Positions 52,739 through 63,833 of a stretch of DNA of 64,000 nt are shown piece by piece. Below the pieces are notes generated by a model, which saw nothing but the letters and a program-made list of their open reading frames with translations, was not told the origin of the DNA and made no database searches. The stretch is from assembly GCF_032594915.1 (NCBI RefSeq), contig NZ_CP118733.1, positions 372,001 to 436,000 on the forward strand, written 5' to 3'. A program made the position numbers and the translations under genes. Numbering within the stretch: position 1 is the first letter of the stretch; each line of letters starts with the position of its first letter. The stretch comes from Streptococcus sp. 29896. GTDB lineage: Bacteria; Bacillota; Bacilli; Lactobacillales; Streptococcaceae.

Positions 52739-53116
52739 GTGCAATTTTTGGATAATCGCGTGGTAGCTATCTACCATGAGGAAAGTCCATGCTAGCACTG
52801 GCTGTGATGCCGGTAGTGTTTGTGCTAGGCGAATGCATAAGCCTAGGGACGTCTTTGACGTTACGGCGACTAAAATGGCTACGTCTTCGGATATGCCAAA
52901 GTAGGTCTGAAAGTGCCACAGTGACGAAGTTTTTATGGAAACGTAAAAAATGGAACGCGGTAAACCCCTCAAGCTAGCAACCCAAACTTTGGTCGGGGCA
53001 TGGGATGGATGGAAACGAACAGAAATCCTGACTGTTTAGAACAGTAGACAGATGATTATCGAAGGTGGTAGGCCTAGTACCACTGGAACAAAACATGGCT
53101 TATAGAAAATTGCATA
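52739..53116 (+). ncRNA. rnpB: RNase P RNA (type B)
   Basis: Conserved elements are visible: GAGGAAAGTCCATGC (about 52779-52793, CR I), GAACAAAACATGGCTTATAG near the 3' end (CR V region), and P1 formed by GCAATTTTT (52741-52749) and GAAAATTGC (53105-53113). Type B architecture is expected for Firmicutes. The ends are approximate. It cleaves the 5' leaders of tRNA precursors. It sits between gpsB and the THUMP methyltransferase, as in other streptococci. Confidence 0.95.
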
Positions 53117-53123
53117 AATAGGT

Positions 53124-53146
53124 AGCTAGCTTTGCTAGCTTTTATT
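53124..53146 (+). terminator. rnpB terminator
   Basis: AGCTAGC (53124-53130) and GCTAGCT (53134-53140), loop TTT, then TTTATT. Confidence 0.85.
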
Positions 53147-53159
53147 ATAGAGGAAATAC

Positions 53160-54323
53160 ATGAAAAAACAATTTGAGCTGATTGCAACAGCGGCAGCGGG
53201 ACTGGAAGCAGTTGTTGGAAGAGAATTAAAAGATTTGGGTTACAGCTGCCAAGTGGAAAACGGGCGAGTTCGGTTTACAGGTGGGGTCAAAGAAATTATT
53301 GAAAGCAATCTTTGGTTGCGTTCGGCTGACCGTATCAAAATTGTAGTAGGGCAATTTCCGGCTAGAACCTTTGAAGAACTGTTTCAAGGTGTGTTTGGCT
53401 TGGATTGGGAAAATTACCTGCCCTTGGGCTGTAAGTTCCCTATTTCCAAGGCAAAATGTGTCAAGTCCAAACTGCATAACGAACCAAGTGTACAAGCTAT
53501 TTCGAAAAAAGCAGTCGTAAAAAAATTGCAGAAGCACTATTCTCGACCAGAAGGCGTTCCTTTGCAAGAAGTTGGGGCAGAGTTCAAAATTGAGGTCTCC
53601 ATTTTGAAGGACCATGCGACGGTTCTGATTGATACAACAGGATCTAGTCTTTTTAAACGGGGTTATCGGGCGGAAAAAGGCGGAGCACCTATCAAGGAAA
53701 ATATGGCAGCTGCGATTTTGCAGTTGTCCAACTGGTATCCAGATAAGCCCTTGATTGATCCAACCTGTGGCTCAGGGACTTTCTGCATCGAGGCAGCTAT
53801 GCTGGCTAGAAATATTGCGCCTGGTTTGAAGCGTTCCTTTGCTTTTGAAGAATGGAATTGGGTAGATCGAGACTTAGTTTTGCGTCTTCGTAAAGAAGCT
53901 CAGGCTGCTATCCGACAAGACCTAGTATTGGATATTGCGGGTTCGGACATCGATGGCCGTATGGTGGAAATAGCGAAAAAGAACGCCGTGGCCGCTGGAG
54001 TTGCAGATGATATTGTCTTCAAACAGATGCGATTACAGGATTTACGGACGGACAAAATCAACGGTGTCATTATTTCCAATCCTCCCTATGGTGAACGCTT
54101 GCTGGAAGATAAAGACTTGATTGACCTATACCGTGAAATGGGACAGACCTTTGCTCCCCTAAAAACCTGGTCTCAGTTTATTTTGACAAGCGATGAATTA
54201 TTTGAACAACGTTTTGGCCGACTGGCGGATAAGAAACGCAAACTTTATAACGGAACTTTGAAGGTTGACCTCTACCAATTTTTTGGTCAACGTGTCAAGC
54301 GAAATACAGAAAAGGTAGGATGA
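53160..54323 (+). CDS. THUMP-domain class I SAM-dependent RNA methyltransferase (YpsC/RlmL-like)
   Basis: 387 residues: ferredoxin-like plus THUMP domain (about 1-160), then the methyltransferase domain with DPTCGSGTFCIEAAML and catalytic NPPYGERL. The family includes RlmL (23S m2G2445) and YpsC. The size fits the N-terminal half of E. coli RlmKL, without the RlmK part. The substrate base in streptococci is assumed by homology. Confidence 0.9.
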   Translation: MKKQFELIATAAAGLEAVVGRELKDLGYSCQVENGRVRFTGGVKEIIESNLWLRSADRIKIVVGQFPARTFEELFQGVFGLDWENYLPLGCKFPISKAKCVKSKLHNEPSVQAISKKAVVKKLQKHYSRPEGVPLQEVGAEFKIEVSILKDHATVLIDTTGSSLFKRGYRAEKGGAPIKENMAAAILQLSNWYPDKPLIDPTCGSGTFCIEAAMLARNIAPGLKRSFAFEEWNWVDRDLVLRLRKEAQAAIRQDLVLDIAGSDIDGRMVEIAKKNAVAAGVADDIVFKQMRLQDLRTDKINGVIISNPPYGERLLEDKDLIDLYREMGQTFAPLKTWSQFILTSDELFEQRFGRLADKKRKLYNGTLKVDLYQFFGQRVKRNTEKVG

Positions 54324-54326
54324 CAA

Positions 54327-55676
54327 GTGGTAGATAAGAACAAACAATTCGTAGATGGTCAAGAAGAAAAGGTGCTGGATTTTGAAATAGCCAAGGATTT
54401 GACGGTCGGTGAGGCCGTCAAAAAACACAAGGAGATTGTTGCGGGGGTGACAGAAGAAGATGGTCTTTTGGACCGTTACATCAAGCAACACCGTGCAGAA
54501 ATTGAATCCAAAAAAGCATGGGCAAAAGAAGAAGTTGCAGCTCCTGTGGCAACTGCTGTAGAGACAGCGAAAGAAACGGTTGAACAAGAGACAAAGCAGT
54601 TTGATCTTCCTAAGGAATCAGCTGCAACCATCGACCCGCTACCAGTAGTAGATAGTTTAGCGGAAGAAGAGGAAGATGATTTTGTTCTCGGTCCTGTTGA
54701 GGGGACCTCGGCTCAGAAGAAGAAACTCTGGATTTGGGCGAGCTTGGGTCTAGCCTTTCTAGCAACCTTGGTGTCTGCTTTTATCTGGTTGAACCGCTCT
54801 TCGTCTTCAAATACAAGTTCGTCTTCTTCAAGCTCGACAAGCCAAACTAGTTCGGCAACTAGTTCAAGTTCAGAAGATGCGAACTTAACTGCAGTTAACG
54901 AACTTTACGCAAGTTTCTTTACTGACTCAAGCCTGTCAAAATTGAAAAATAGCGCTTTTGATAGCCTATCAGATTTGAAGGCGATTTTGGACAAGATGGA
55001 TAGTTCTTCAGATGCCTACAAGGAAGCAAAAGCTAAGTACGATAGCCTTGAAAAAGCCATCGCAGCTACTCAAGCTATCAACAGCCAGTTTGATAAGGCC
55101 TTGATTGTGGATGGTGAGTTGGATACGACGGCAACAGCCAATTCTGGCGCAAGATTTACAGCGACTGCAACAGGAATCTCTAGCGTAGATGCTACCTTGA
55201 CAGCAGCTATCAACTTTGGACAATCACAACTAGAAAATGCAGCAACGGTAGCAAGTTCAAGCAGTCAAGCAGCTGCCAATACAACAGCAAGTACAACGGC
55301 AAGTAGCACCAGTCAGGCGACGACAAGCGCTGCAGTAACCAATTCTGTTAGCGTCCTTTACGGTATTGCTGTACCAGAAGGAGTGACCTTGCAACGCAAC
55401 CTCAGCCGTGTGCCATATGATCAGGCTAAGATTGATGATGTCAACAACGAAGCGTGGAACTTTAACCCAGGCATCCTTGAAAACATCATTGCCATCTCAC
55501 AACAACGTGGCTATATTTCTGGAAACAACTATATTCTTGAAAAAGTCAATATTATTAATGGAAATGGCTATTACAACCTGTTCAAGCCAGACGGTACCTA
55601 CCTCTTCTCAATCAACTGTAAGACAGGTTACTTTGTTGGAAATGGCTCTGGCCACTCAGATGCATTGGATTACTAA
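54327..55676 (+). CDS. mapZ: Mid-cell-anchored protein Z (MapZ/LocZ)
   Basis: 449 residues, GTG start with GTAGGATGACAA upstream. A cytoplasmic N-terminal FtsZ-binding region begins with KKHKEIV and DGLLDRYIKQHRAE; one membrane helix is at about 132-154; a Ser-rich linker and an extracellular pair of domains follow, ending in the C-terminal peptidoglycan-associated domain (EGVTLQRNLSRVPYDQAKI). MapZ forms rings at future division sites and guides FtsZ in streptococci. It is phosphorylated by StkP in pneumococcus; Thr sites cannot be read from sequence alone. Confidence 0.93.
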   Translation: MVDKNKQFVDGQEEKVLDFEIAKDLTVGEAVKKHKEIVAGVTEEDGLLDRYIKQHRAEIESKKAWAKEEVAAPVATAVETAKETVEQETKQFDLPKESAATIDPLPVVDSLAEEEEDDFVLGPVEGTSAQKKKLWIWASLGLAFLATLVSAFIWLNRSSSSNTSSSSSSSTSQTSSATSSSSEDANLTAVNELYASFFTDSSLSKLKNSAFDSLSDLKAILDKMDSSSDAYKEAKAKYDSLEKAIAATQAINSQFDKALIVDGELDTTATANSGARFTATATGISSVDATLTAAINFGQSQLENAATVASSSSQAAANTTASTTASSTSQATTSAAVTNSVSVLYGIAVPEGVTLQRNLSRVPYDQAKIDDVNNEAWNFNPGILENIIAISQQRGYISGNNYILEKVNIINGNGYYNLFKPDGTYLFSINCKTGYFVGNGSGHSDALDY

Positions 55677-55678
55677 AC

Positions 55679-55711
55679 AAAAGAACAGCAGATAATCTGC
55701 TGTTCTTTTTA
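55679..55711. terminator. Bidirectional terminator
   Basis: AAAAGAACAGCAGA and TCTGCTGTTCTTTT with loop TAA; between mapZ and the convergent luxS. Confidence 0.85.
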
Positions 55712-56191
55712 GATTGGTTTACGGTCAAAGGCGTCAGATGAAATACCTTGTTCTAAAATCAATTTCGCCCATTCTTTAGCAGAGTGGAGGCTATGGTCTT
55801 TGTAATTGCCACAGGATTCAATGGTTGTGCCAGGAACGTCTTCCCAAGTAATGGCAGTAGCGATTTCTTCAAGAGAAGCCTTGATAACTTTTGCAATTTC
55901 TTCAGGATCTTGTTTTCCCCACATAATCATGTGGAAGCCAGTGCGGCAACCAAAAGGTGAGCAGTCAATCAAGCCATCGATGCGTTGGCGGATTAATTTT
56001 GCTAAGAGGTGCTCGATGGTATGGAGGCCAGCAGTATCCATGGCATTTTCGTTGGGTTGAACCAGGCGAATATCAAAGTTGGTAATCACATCTCCCTTAG
56101 GGCCTTTTTCTTCTGAAATCAGTCGGATATAGGGTGCTTTTACAATGGTGTGGTCCAATTCAAAACTTTCTACAATGACGTCTTTAGGCAT
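55709..56191 (-). CDS. luxS: S-ribosylhomocysteine lyase LuxS
   Basis: 160 residues, the normal LuxS length, from ATG 56191; an in-frame start 30 bases upstream has no homology support. Zinc ligands are HTIEH (H-x-x-x-H) and the Cys in [10 protein letters not shown]. It converts S-ribosylhomocysteine to homocysteine and DPD, the precursor of autoinducer-2. Pfs is not in this window. Confidence 0.96.
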   Translation of the reverse strand: MPKDVIVESFELDHTIVKAPYIRLISEEKGPKGDVITNFDIRLVQPNENAMDTAGLHTIEHLLAKLIRQRIDGLIDCSPFGCRTGFHMIMWGKQDPEEIAKVIKASLEEIATAITWEDVPGTTIESCGNYKDHSLHSAKEWAKLILEQGISSDAFDRKPI

Positions 56192-56250
56192 ATGTTTCTC
56201 ACTTTCTAAAATTCCTTCCAAATCATTATATCATATTTTAATTTTTTGAA

Positions 56251-56279
56251 TTGTGAAATCGTTTCAATTATGATAGAAT
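56251..56279 (+). promoter_or_regulatory. rny promoter with overlapping cre-like site
   Basis: TTGTGA (56251-56256), 17 bases, TGATAGAAT (-10 TAGAAT at 56274-56279). TGAAATCGTTTCAA (56254-56267), nearly palindromic, matches 12 of 14 cre positions and covers the -35 and spacer. Confidence 0.55.
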
Positions 56280-56325
56280 AAAAGAAGATTTTTGTGAAAA
56301 TCTAATCGAAAAAAGAGGTAGAAAA

Positions 56326-57939
56326 ATGGAATTTGTTACACTTGTAGTGACACTTGTTTCTGCTCTCATCGGTTTAGTCATTGGTTATCTAGCCATTTCT
56401 TTGAAAATGAAATCTGCAAAAGAAACTGCAGAACTGACACTTTTATCTGCTGAACAAGAAGCCAGCAACATGAGAGGTAAGGCAGAGCACGAAGCAGAAG
56501 CAATTCTTGCAACTGCAGAACGTGACCGCCAGACCCTCAAAAAAGAGTTGCTCTTGGAAGCGAAAGAAGAGGCACGAAAATATCGGGAGGAAGTTGCAGA
56601 AGAGTTTAAGTCTGAAAGACAAGAACTGAAGCAGACTGAGCTTCGCTTAACGGAGCGGGCCAGCAGCTTAGACCGCAAGGACGATAATTTAACGAACAAA
56701 GAAAAGGCTTTAGAGCAAAAGGAACAAAGCCTAACTGATAAATCTAAACACATTGATGAGCGCGAGCAAGCTGTCCAAAAATTGGAAGAAGAAAAGGCGT
56801 TGGAATTGGAGAAAATTGCTTCTCTGACCCAGGACCAGGCTCGGGAGCAAATCTTGACAGAGACACGGGACAAGCTGACCCATGAAATTGCGACCCGCAT
56901 CAAGGATGCTGAGCGTGAGGTGAAAGAACGTGCGGATAAAACCGCGAAAGATTTGTTGGCACAAGCTATGCAACGGATCTCAGGTGAGTATGTGGCAGAG
57001 CAGACCATCACATCCGTTCACTTGCCAGACGATGCCATGAAGGGAAGAATCATTGGTCGTGAAGGCCGTAACATTCGTACCTTCGAAAGCTTGACGGGGA
57101 TTGATGTTATTATTGATGATACGCCAGAAGTGGTTGTCTTGTCTGGCTTTGATCCTATTCGTCGTGAAATTGCCCGCATGACCATGGAAGCCCTGTTGCA
57201 AGACGGACGGATTCATCCAGCTCGCATCGAAGAGTTAGTTGACAAGCATCGCTTGGAGATGGACAACCGCATCCGCGAATATGGTGAAGCTGCAGCTTAT
57301 GAAATTGGGGCACCAAATCTTCACCCTGATTTGATTAAGATTATGGGGCGCTTGCATTTCCGTACATCTTATGGTCAAAATGTCCTCCGTCATTCGATTG
57401 AAGTGGCAAAATTGGCTGGAGTCTTGGCCGCTGAGTTGGGTGAAAATGTCAATCTAGCCCGTCGTGCAGGTTTCTTGCATGATATTGGGAAAGCCATCGA
57501 CCGTGAAGTGGATGGAAGTCACGTTGAAATCGGTACAGAATTGGCCCGTAAGTACAAAGAAAATCCAATCGTTGTCAACGCTATTGCCAGTCACCATGGG
57601 GATGTTGAAGCAACCAGCACTATTGCTGTGATTGTTGCCGCAGCGGATGCCTTGAGTGCAGCTCGCCCAGGTTCACGTCGTGAATCCATGGAAGCTTATA
57701 TCAAGCGTCTACAAGACTTGGAAGAAATTGCGAATAGCTTTGATGGTATTAAGCAATCCTATGCGATTCAAGCAGGTCGTGAAGTGCGGATTATCGTTCA
57801 TCCAAACAAAATTTCGGACGATCAGATCACTATCTTGGCACATGATGTGCGTGAAAAAATCGAGAACAACTTGGATTATCCTGGAAATATCAAGGTTACG
57901 GTTATTCGAGAAACTAGAGCAACAGATATTGCAAAATAA
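56326..57939 (+). CDS. rny: Ribonuclease Y
   Basis: 537 residues: N-terminal membrane helix (about 5-25), long coiled coil (about 30-210), KH domain with [13 protein letters not shown] domain with HDIGKAID, and C-terminal [13 protein letters not shown]. It is the membrane-anchored endonuclease that starts mRNA decay in Gram-positives. GAGGTAGAAAA precedes the ATG. Own promoter and terminator. Confidence 0.97.
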   Translation: MEFVTLVVTLVSALIGLVIGYLAISLKMKSAKETAELTLLSAEQEASNMRGKAEHEAEAILATAERDRQTLKKELLLEAKEEARKYREEVAEEFKSERQELKQTELRLTERASSLDRKDDNLTNKEKALEQKEQSLTDKSKHIDEREQAVQKLEEEKALELEKIASLTQDQAREQILTETRDKLTHEIATRIKDAEREVKERADKTAKDLLAQAMQRISGEYVAEQTITSVHLPDDAMKGRIIGREGRNIRTFESLTGIDVIIDDTPEVVVLSGFDPIRREIARMTMEALLQDGRIHPARIEELVDKHRLEMDNRIREYGEAAAYEIGAPNLHPDLIKIMGRLHFRTSYGQNVLRHSIEVAKLAGVLAAELGENVNLARRAGFLHDIGKAIDREVDGSHVEIGTELARKYKENPIVVNAIASHHGDVEATSTIAVIVAAADALSAARPGSRRESMEAYIKRLQDLEEIANSFDGIKQSYAIQAGREVRIIVHPNKISDDQITILAHDVREKIENNLDYPGNIKVTVIRETRATDIAK

Positions 57940-57940
57940 G

Positions 57941-57966
57941 AAGCAACCGACAGGTTGCTTTTTTCA
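57941..57966 (+). terminator. Terminator after rny
   Basis: AAGCAACC (57941-57948) and GGTTGCTT (57953-57960), loop GACA, then TTTT. Confidence 0.85.
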
Positions 57967-58026
57967 ATCCCTTCATCAAGGTGTTGAAATCTAGTCAGAT
58001 TTTTGTTACACTAGATTGAAAGATGA

Positions 58027-58662
<636 letters not shown>

Positions 58663-58691
58663 GAAAAGTAGATAGAAAAGAGTAAACGATT

Positions 58692-59006
58692 ATGATGTTA
58701 AAACCTTCGATTGATACCTTATTGGATAAGGTGCCATCAAAGTATTCTTTGGTGATTTTGGAAGCCAAGCGTGCCCATGAATTGGAAGCGGGAGCAAAAC
58801 CAACCCAAGAATTTACTTCTGTTAAATCCACCTTGCGTGCCTTGGAAGAAATCGAGGCTGGCAACGTAGTGATTCACCCAGATCCAGAAGCCAAACGTGA
58901 AGCTGTTCGTCGTCGTGCAGAAGAGGCGAAACGTTTAGCAGAAGAAGAAGAGCGTAAAATCAAGGCTCAAATTGCCAAAGAGAAAGAAGATGGCGAAAAA
59001 ATCTAG
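58692..59006 (+). CDS. rpoZ: RNA polymerase omega subunit
   Basis: 104 residues: [30 protein letters not shown] and [17 protein letters not shown]. It stabilises the beta' subunit. The C-terminus is a highly charged Glu/Lys helix. Confidence 0.95.
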   Translation: MMLKPSIDTLLDKVPSKYSLVILEAKRAHELEAGAKPTQEFTSVKSTLRALEEIEAGNVVIHPDPEAKREAVRRRAEEAKRLAEEEERKIKAQIAKEKEDGEKI

Positions 59007-59012
59007 ACACCT

Positions 59013-59045
59013 AAACTCAGTTGGCTTCCAGCTGAGTTTCTTTTG
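59013..59045 (+). terminator. Terminator after rpoZ
   Basis: AAACTCAG (59013-59020) and CTGAGTTT (about 59032-59039) with inner TGG/CCA pairing, then TCTTTT. Confidence 0.8.
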
Positions 59046-59064
59046 ATTTTAGAAAGGAGGTTCT

Positions 59065-61446
59065 ATGTTAGCGGAGATTATCGTGGATGTTCCCCTTATG
59101 CAGACGGACAAGCCCTATTCTTATCGTATCCCATCCCAGTGGGAGGGGATGGTGCAAATCGGTGTGAGAGTCCATGTCCCCTTTGGCAAGGGAAATCGTT
59201 TGATCCAAGGGATTATTGTGGGATTATTGGATGAGCCAGCGTCGGAGGATACCAAGGACATAGCGGAAATCTTGGATTTCCGTCCCGTTTTGACTACGGA
59301 GCAACTCTGGTTGGCGGAACAATTGCGAAAGACTGTCTTTTCTTACAAAATCAGCCTCCTCAAAGCTATGTTGCCCAACCTCCTAAACTCCAGCTACGAT
59401 AAGGTTTTACGTCCCAAGGTTTCTTTGGAAAAAGCAGAGCAGGAAAGCTTGTTTGGAGGGCGTGAGGAGATTCGATTTTCGGATTTGGATGTCGAGCATC
59501 AGGCACGTGTCATGCGATTGGCCCAGGCTGGCAAGATTGAGGTGGATTATGTTGCCATGGATAAAAAACACATCAAACGGGAAAAATGGTACCGGGTCTA
59601 TCAGGACAAGCTAGCAGACTTTGACATTAGCAAGCGTGCCAAGAAACGCCAAGAGCTTAAAGATCTGCTCTTGCAGCAGGCAGAGCCTGCGCCCCTAGCA
59701 AGTCTGCGAAAGAACTATTCCAAAGAGATCCTCGACTTTTTTGAGGAACAAGGACTAATCGAGGTCTGGGAGGAGGAGGTCAGTCGCAGTCAAGCTTACT
59801 TTGACAAGGTGGAGGCTAGCCAGGCCCTGACCTTAAATCCTGAGCAAGCTATTGCGGTGGAGCAGATTGTCTCGACCGTTGGTCAGGAGAGCCAGACCTA
59901 TCTGCTGCAAGGCGTGACGGGGTCTGGTAAGACGGAGGTCTATCTGCAGGTGATTGAGCGGGTCTTGGCTCAGGGAAAAACGGCTATTATGCTGGTGCCA
60001 GAAATTTCTCTGACGCCACAGGTGACCAATCGTTTTATCGCTCGGTTTGGTCAGCAGGTGGCTATATTGCACTCAGGCCTGTCGGACGGTGAGAAGTATG
60101 ATGAGTGGCGGAAGATTGAGCAGGGGCAGGCTCAGGTCGTGGTCGGTGCTCGGTCGGCAGTCTTTGCTCCCTTGAAAAATCTGGGGGTCATTATCATCGA
60201 TGAGGAGCACGAGGCCACCTATAAACAAGACAGCAATCCCCGCTACCATGCACGTGAAGTGGCCAAGTTGCGAGCAGATTACAACCAGGCAGTCTTGGTG
60301 CTCGGTTCTGCAACGCCTAGTTTGGAAACTAGGGCTCGTGCCAGTCGTGGCTTGTACGGTCTTCTAAGGCTTAATCAACGGGCCAATCCGCTGGCCAAAA
60401 TTCCAGAGGTGCAGGTAGTGGATTTTCGCGATTATATCGGTCAGCAGGAAGCTGGCAATTTTACCCCGATCCTCTTGGATAAAATCCGTGAGAAATTAGA
60501 GAAAAAGGAGCAGGTGGTCCTCATGCTCAACCGCAGGGGCTATTCTTCCTTTGTCATGTGCCGGGATTGTGGGACGGTTGACCAGTGTCCCAACTGTGAT
60601 ATTTCCCTGACCTTGCACATGGATAGTCGGTCCATGAACTGCCACTATTGTGGTTTTCAGAAGGCTATTCCCCAGATCTGTCCCAATTGCCAGTCGCGGT
60701 CCATTCGCTACTACGGTACGGGGACCCAGAAGGCTTATGATGAATTGCAGGAACTGCTACCAGAGGCACGGATTTTGCGAATGGATGTGGATACCACACG
60801 GAAAAAGGGAGCTCACGAGGGCTTGTTGGACCGCTTTGGTCGGGGAGAAGCCGATATCTTGTTGGGCACCCAGATGATTGCCAAAGGACTGGATTTTCCA
60901 AACGTAACCCTGGTCGGCGTTCTCAATGCGGATACAGCTCTGAATCTGCCTGATTTCCGTTCTTCTGAGCGGACTTTCCAACTTTTAACTCAGGTGGCTG
61001 GTCGTGCTGGTCGAGCTGACAAGGAAGGGGAGGTTTTGATTCAGACCTACAACCCCAACCATTACGCCATTGCCTTTGCCAAGAATCAGGATTACGAAGG
61101 CTTCTACCAATATGAGATGAACATTCGTCGCAATCTGGGTTATCCTCCCTATTATTTCACGGTTGGATTGACCCTGTCGCACAAGTCGGAAGATTTTGTG
61201 GTGCAAAAGGCTTTTGAGGTGGTCAGCTTCTTACGGGAAAATCTTAGCGATAGCATTCGCATCTTGGGGCCAACTCCCAAACCCATTGCCCGCACCCATA
61301 ACCTCTATCATTATCAAATTATCCTCAAGTACCGCAAGGAAGAAAATCTGGAAGCAGTTCTCAACCATATCCTGGACAAGACCCAGGAAAAGGAAATGAA
61401 GGATTTGCGGATGGTCATTGATAATGAACCGCAGAACATGATGTAA
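59065..61446 (+). CDS. priA: Primosomal protein N' (replication restart helicase PriA)
   Basis: 793 residues: DNA-binding N-terminal domain, helicase motifs GVTGSGKTEVYLQ (Walker A) and IIDEEHE (Walker B), then the two zinc clusters (CRDCGTVDQCPNCD and CHYCGFQKAIPQICPNC), and motifs V-VI (AGRAGRADKEG). It restarts collapsed replication forks. AAAGGAGG lies before the ATG. Confidence 0.97.
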   Translation: MLAEIIVDVPLMQTDKPYSYRIPSQWEGMVQIGVRVHVPFGKGNRLIQGIIVGLLDEPASEDTKDIAEILDFRPVLTTEQLWLAEQLRKTVFSYKISLLKAMLPNLLNSSYDKVLRPKVSLEKAEQESLFGGREEIRFSDLDVEHQARVMRLAQAGKIEVDYVAMDKKHIKREKWYRVYQDKLADFDISKRAKKRQELKDLLLQQAEPAPLASLRKNYSKEILDFFEEQGLIEVWEEEVSRSQAYFDKVEASQALTLNPEQAIAVEQIVSTVGQESQTYLLQGVTGSGKTEVYLQVIERVLAQGKTAIMLVPEISLTPQVTNRFIARFGQQVAILHSGLSDGEKYDEWRKIEQGQAQVVVGARSAVFAPLKNLGVIIIDEEHEATYKQDSNPRYHAREVAKLRADYNQAVLVLGSATPSLETRARASRGLYGLLRLNQRANPLAKIPEVQVVDFRDYIGQQEAGNFTPILLDKIREKLEKKEQVVLMLNRRGYSSFVMCRDCGTVDQCPNCDISLTLHMDSRSMNCHYCGFQKAIPQICPNCQSRSIRYYGTGTQKAYDELQELLPEARILRMDVDTTRKKGAHEGLLDRFGRGEADILLGTQMIAKGLDFPNVTLVGVLNADTALNLPDFRSSERTFQLLTQVAGRAGRADKEGEVLIQTYNPNHYAIAFAKNQDYEGFYQYEMNIRRNLGYPPYYFTVGLTLSHKSEDFVVQKAFEVVSFLRENLSDSIRILGPTPKPIARTHNLYHYQIILKYRKEENLEAVLNHILDKTQEKEMKDLRMVIDNEPQNMM

Positions 61447-61453
61447 GTTAATA

Positions 61454-61478
61454 GGAGGCTGAAAAACAGCCTCTTTTT
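61454..61478 (+). terminator. Terminator after priA
   Basis: GAGGCTG (61455-61461) and CAGCCTC (61467-61473), loop AAAAA, then TTTTT. Confidence 0.85.
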
Positions 61479-61557
61479 ATCGTGAATAGGGCTTGGATTA
61501 AGGAAAAAATAAGCAAAAATGGTATAATTAAAGGATAGTAAGAGGAGAATGAATAGG

Positions 61558-62493
61558 ATGACAAAAATTATTTTTATGGGAACGCCAGCCTTTGCTGCGA
61601 CCGTATTGAAAGGAATTTTAGCTGATAGTCACTATGAGGTGTTAGCTGTGGTGACTCAGCCAGATCGTGCAGTTGGTCGAAAAAAAGTAATTCAAACGAC
61701 CCCTGTGAAAGAGGTTGCATTAGCCTATGATTTACCAGTTTATCAACCGGAGAAATTATCAGGCAGTTCAGAGATGGAAGCGATTATGAGTCTAGGAGCG
61801 GATGGCATTGTTACAGCTGCTTTTGGACAATTCTTGCCTACAAGATTGCTTCATTCAGTTGATTTTGCAGTCAACGTTCATGCTTCGCTCCTACCTAAAT
61901 ATCGTGGTGGTGCACCGATTCATTATGCCCTTATAAATGGTGATGAACGAGCAGGTGTCACTATTATGGAAATGGTCAAAGAGATGGATGCAGGCGATAT
62001 GATTGCAGCTGATAGCATCGCCATCGAAGAGACGGATAATGTCGGCACTCTTTTTGAGAAACTAGCGGTAGTTGGTCGTGATTTATTGCTTTCCAGTCTG
62101 CCAGCCTATCTTGCAGGGAACCTGAGACCAGTCGCTCAAGATCCAAGTCAAGTCACCTTCTCGCCGAATATCCAGCCGGAAGAAGAGGTTTTGGATTGGT
62201 CCAAGACAGCTCGTCAGCTCTTCAATCAAGTTCGTGGTATGTATCCATGGCCGGTTGCCCATACTTACTGGAAGGGTGAGCGTTTTAAAATCCAAGAAGC
62301 AGTCGCTGTGGAAGGTGAAGGGCCTGCAGGTCAGGTTATCAGCCGCAACAAAAAGGAGTTAATCGTAGCAACTGGTCAGGGTGCTCTGTCACTCTTGACT
62401 GTTCAACCCGCAGGCAAGCCTAAGATGACTGTTGCAGATTTTCTCAATGGTGCAGGGCGCGACCTAGCAGTAGGAGATCGTTTTGGTGAGTAA
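61558..62493 (+). CDS. fmt: Methionyl-tRNA formyltransferase
   Basis: 311 residues: [15 protein letters not shown], the catalytic and formyl-THF site [15 protein letters not shown], and a C-terminal OB-like tRNA-binding domain. It formylates initiator Met-tRNA. Start at ATG 61558 ([10 protein letters not shown]): GAGGAG at 61542-61547 is 10 bases upstream. The in-frame ATG 61549 would be only 1 base from it. It overlaps rsmB. Confidence 0.95.
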   Translation: MTKIIFMGTPAFAATVLKGILADSHYEVLAVVTQPDRAVGRKKVIQTTPVKEVALAYDLPVYQPEKLSGSSEMEAIMSLGADGIVTAAFGQFLPTRLLHSVDFAVNVHASLLPKYRGGAPIHYALINGDERAGVTIMEMVKEMDAGDMIAADSIAIEETDNVGTLFEKLAVVGRDLLLSSLPAYLAGNLRPVAQDPSQVTFSPNIQPEEEVLDWSKTARQLFNQVRGMYPWPVAHTYWKGERFKIQEAVAVEGEGPAGQVISRNKKELIVATGQGALSLLTVQPAGKPKMTVADFLNGAGRDLAVGDRFGE

Positions 62494-63793
62494 GAAAGAA
62501 TCGGCTAGAAGCCTTGCTTTATCGGTTTTGGTAGAAGTCTTTGATAAGGGAGCCTATTCCAATATTGCCCTTCAGCAAGCTCTGTCTCAAGCTGAGTTAT
62601 CAGACAAGGACAAGGGCCTGGTGACGGAGCTGGTTTACGGAAGTTTGTCTCGAAAAATTACCCTCGAATGGTACTTGGCTCATTTTATCGAAGACAGAGA
62701 AAAGTTGGATAGCTGGGTTTATTATCTACTCATGCTGAGTCTCTACCAAATGTGTTATTTGGACAAAATTCCTAACCATGCAGTCGTCAACGAAGCCGTC
62801 GAGTTAGCCAAAAGAGGCAAGGGAACGGATAAGTTTGTCAATGCGCTCCTGCGAAAAATTCTGGCTACGGATTTGCCAAATCCTGATACCATCAAGCGTA
62901 AGAACAAGCGCTATTCAGTCCTCTATTCCCTGCCTGTATGGTTGGTGACGAGATTGATTGAAGAGTATGGCGAAGAACGCGCGGAGGCAATATTTGCTAG
63001 CTTACTTGTCCGCAATAAGGCCAGCGTCCGTGTGACGGATTCCAGTTATTTTGAAAACCTACAAGTTTCCTTGGATGCAAAACCCTCTGCGATTTCACCA
63101 GTCGGCCTGGTCAAGGACCATGGACATTTTGCTGGGACGGATTATTTTCAACAAGGATTGCTGACCATCCAAGATGAATCCAGTCAGCTGGTTGCACCGA
63201 CACTTGATTTACAGGGAGATGAGCAGGTCCTAGATGCTTGTGCAGCGCCTGGTGGAAAAACCTGTCATATGGCTTCTTATCTAACCAGTGGCCAAGTGAC
63301 AGCCCTGGACCTGTATGACCATAAATTAAGGTTAATTGAAGAAAATGCTCAGCGACTTGGTCTTACTGACCGTGTCCGCACGCAGAAGCTCGATGCCATG
63401 CAAGTTGCTGAAACATTTGGTCCAGATCGCTTCGACAAAATCCTAGTTGATGCACCTTGTTCTGGTATTGGTTTGATTCGTCGGAAACCAGATATCCGTT
63501 ATAATAAAGAAACGCAAGATTTTGCATCCCTACAGGCAGTTCAGTTGCAGATTCTGGATAGCGTTTGCCAAAGTCTTAAAAAAGGTGGTATAATGACCTA
63601 TAGCACCTGTACTATTATAGCCAAGGAAAATCAGGAAGTGCTTCGAGCATTTTTAGAGACTCATCCTAATTTTGAGCAGGTACCGCTTCATCATTCTCAA
63701 AAGGAATTGATGGTGGACGGATGCCTCTTGATAACCCCTGAACAATTTTTGACAGATGGCTTTTTCATCGGTCAAGTGAAAAGAATATCCTAA
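62486..63793 (+). CDS. rsmB: 16S rRNA (cytosine967-C5)-methyltransferase RsmB
   Basis: 435 residues: N-terminal NusB-like domain ([14 protein letters not shown]), then the Rossmann methyltransferase domain with [27 protein letters not shown] (PC catalytic Cys) and YSTCTI (second Cys). Start taken as GTG 62486; TTG 62483 is nearly as good, as AGGAG (62472-62476) serves either. It overlaps fmt by 8 bases. Confidence 0.94.
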   Translation: MSKKESARSLALSVLVEVFDKGAYSNIALQQALSQAELSDKDKGLVTELVYGSLSRKITLEWYLAHFIEDREKLDSWVYYLLMLSLYQMCYLDKIPNHAVVNEAVELAKRGKGTDKFVNALLRKILATDLPNPDTIKRKNKRYSVLYSLPVWLVTRLIEEYGEERAEAIFASLLVRNKASVRVTDSSYFENLQVSLDAKPSAISPVGLVKDHGHFAGTDYFQQGLLTIQDESSQLVAPTLDLQGDEQVLDACAAPGGKTCHMASYLTSGQVTALDLYDHKLRLIEENAQRLGLTDRVRTQKLDAMQVAETFGPDRFDKILVDAPCSGIGLIRRKPDIRYNKETQDFASLQAVQLQILDSVCQSLKKGGIMTYSTCTIIAKENQEVLRAFLETHPNFEQVPLHHSQKELMVDGCLLITPEQFLTDGFFIGQVKRIS

Positions 63794-63794
63794 T

Positions 63795-63833
63795 ATGAGG
63801 AGGTTGCTGTACAACAGCAGAAAAGATATATGA
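63795..63833 (+). other. Possible 12-codon mini-ORF before stp
   Basis: ATG 63795 to TGA 63831-63833 encodes MRRLLYNSRKDI; its stop overlaps the stp start (ATGA). Its AGGAGG and a GCTGT/ACAGC hairpin lie within it. It may serve translational coupling rather than give a product. Confidence 0.35.

Noticed and set aside
52673..52977. Short open frames on both strands after gpsB
   Set aside because: They lie within RNase P RNA, whose conserved elements explain the sequence.
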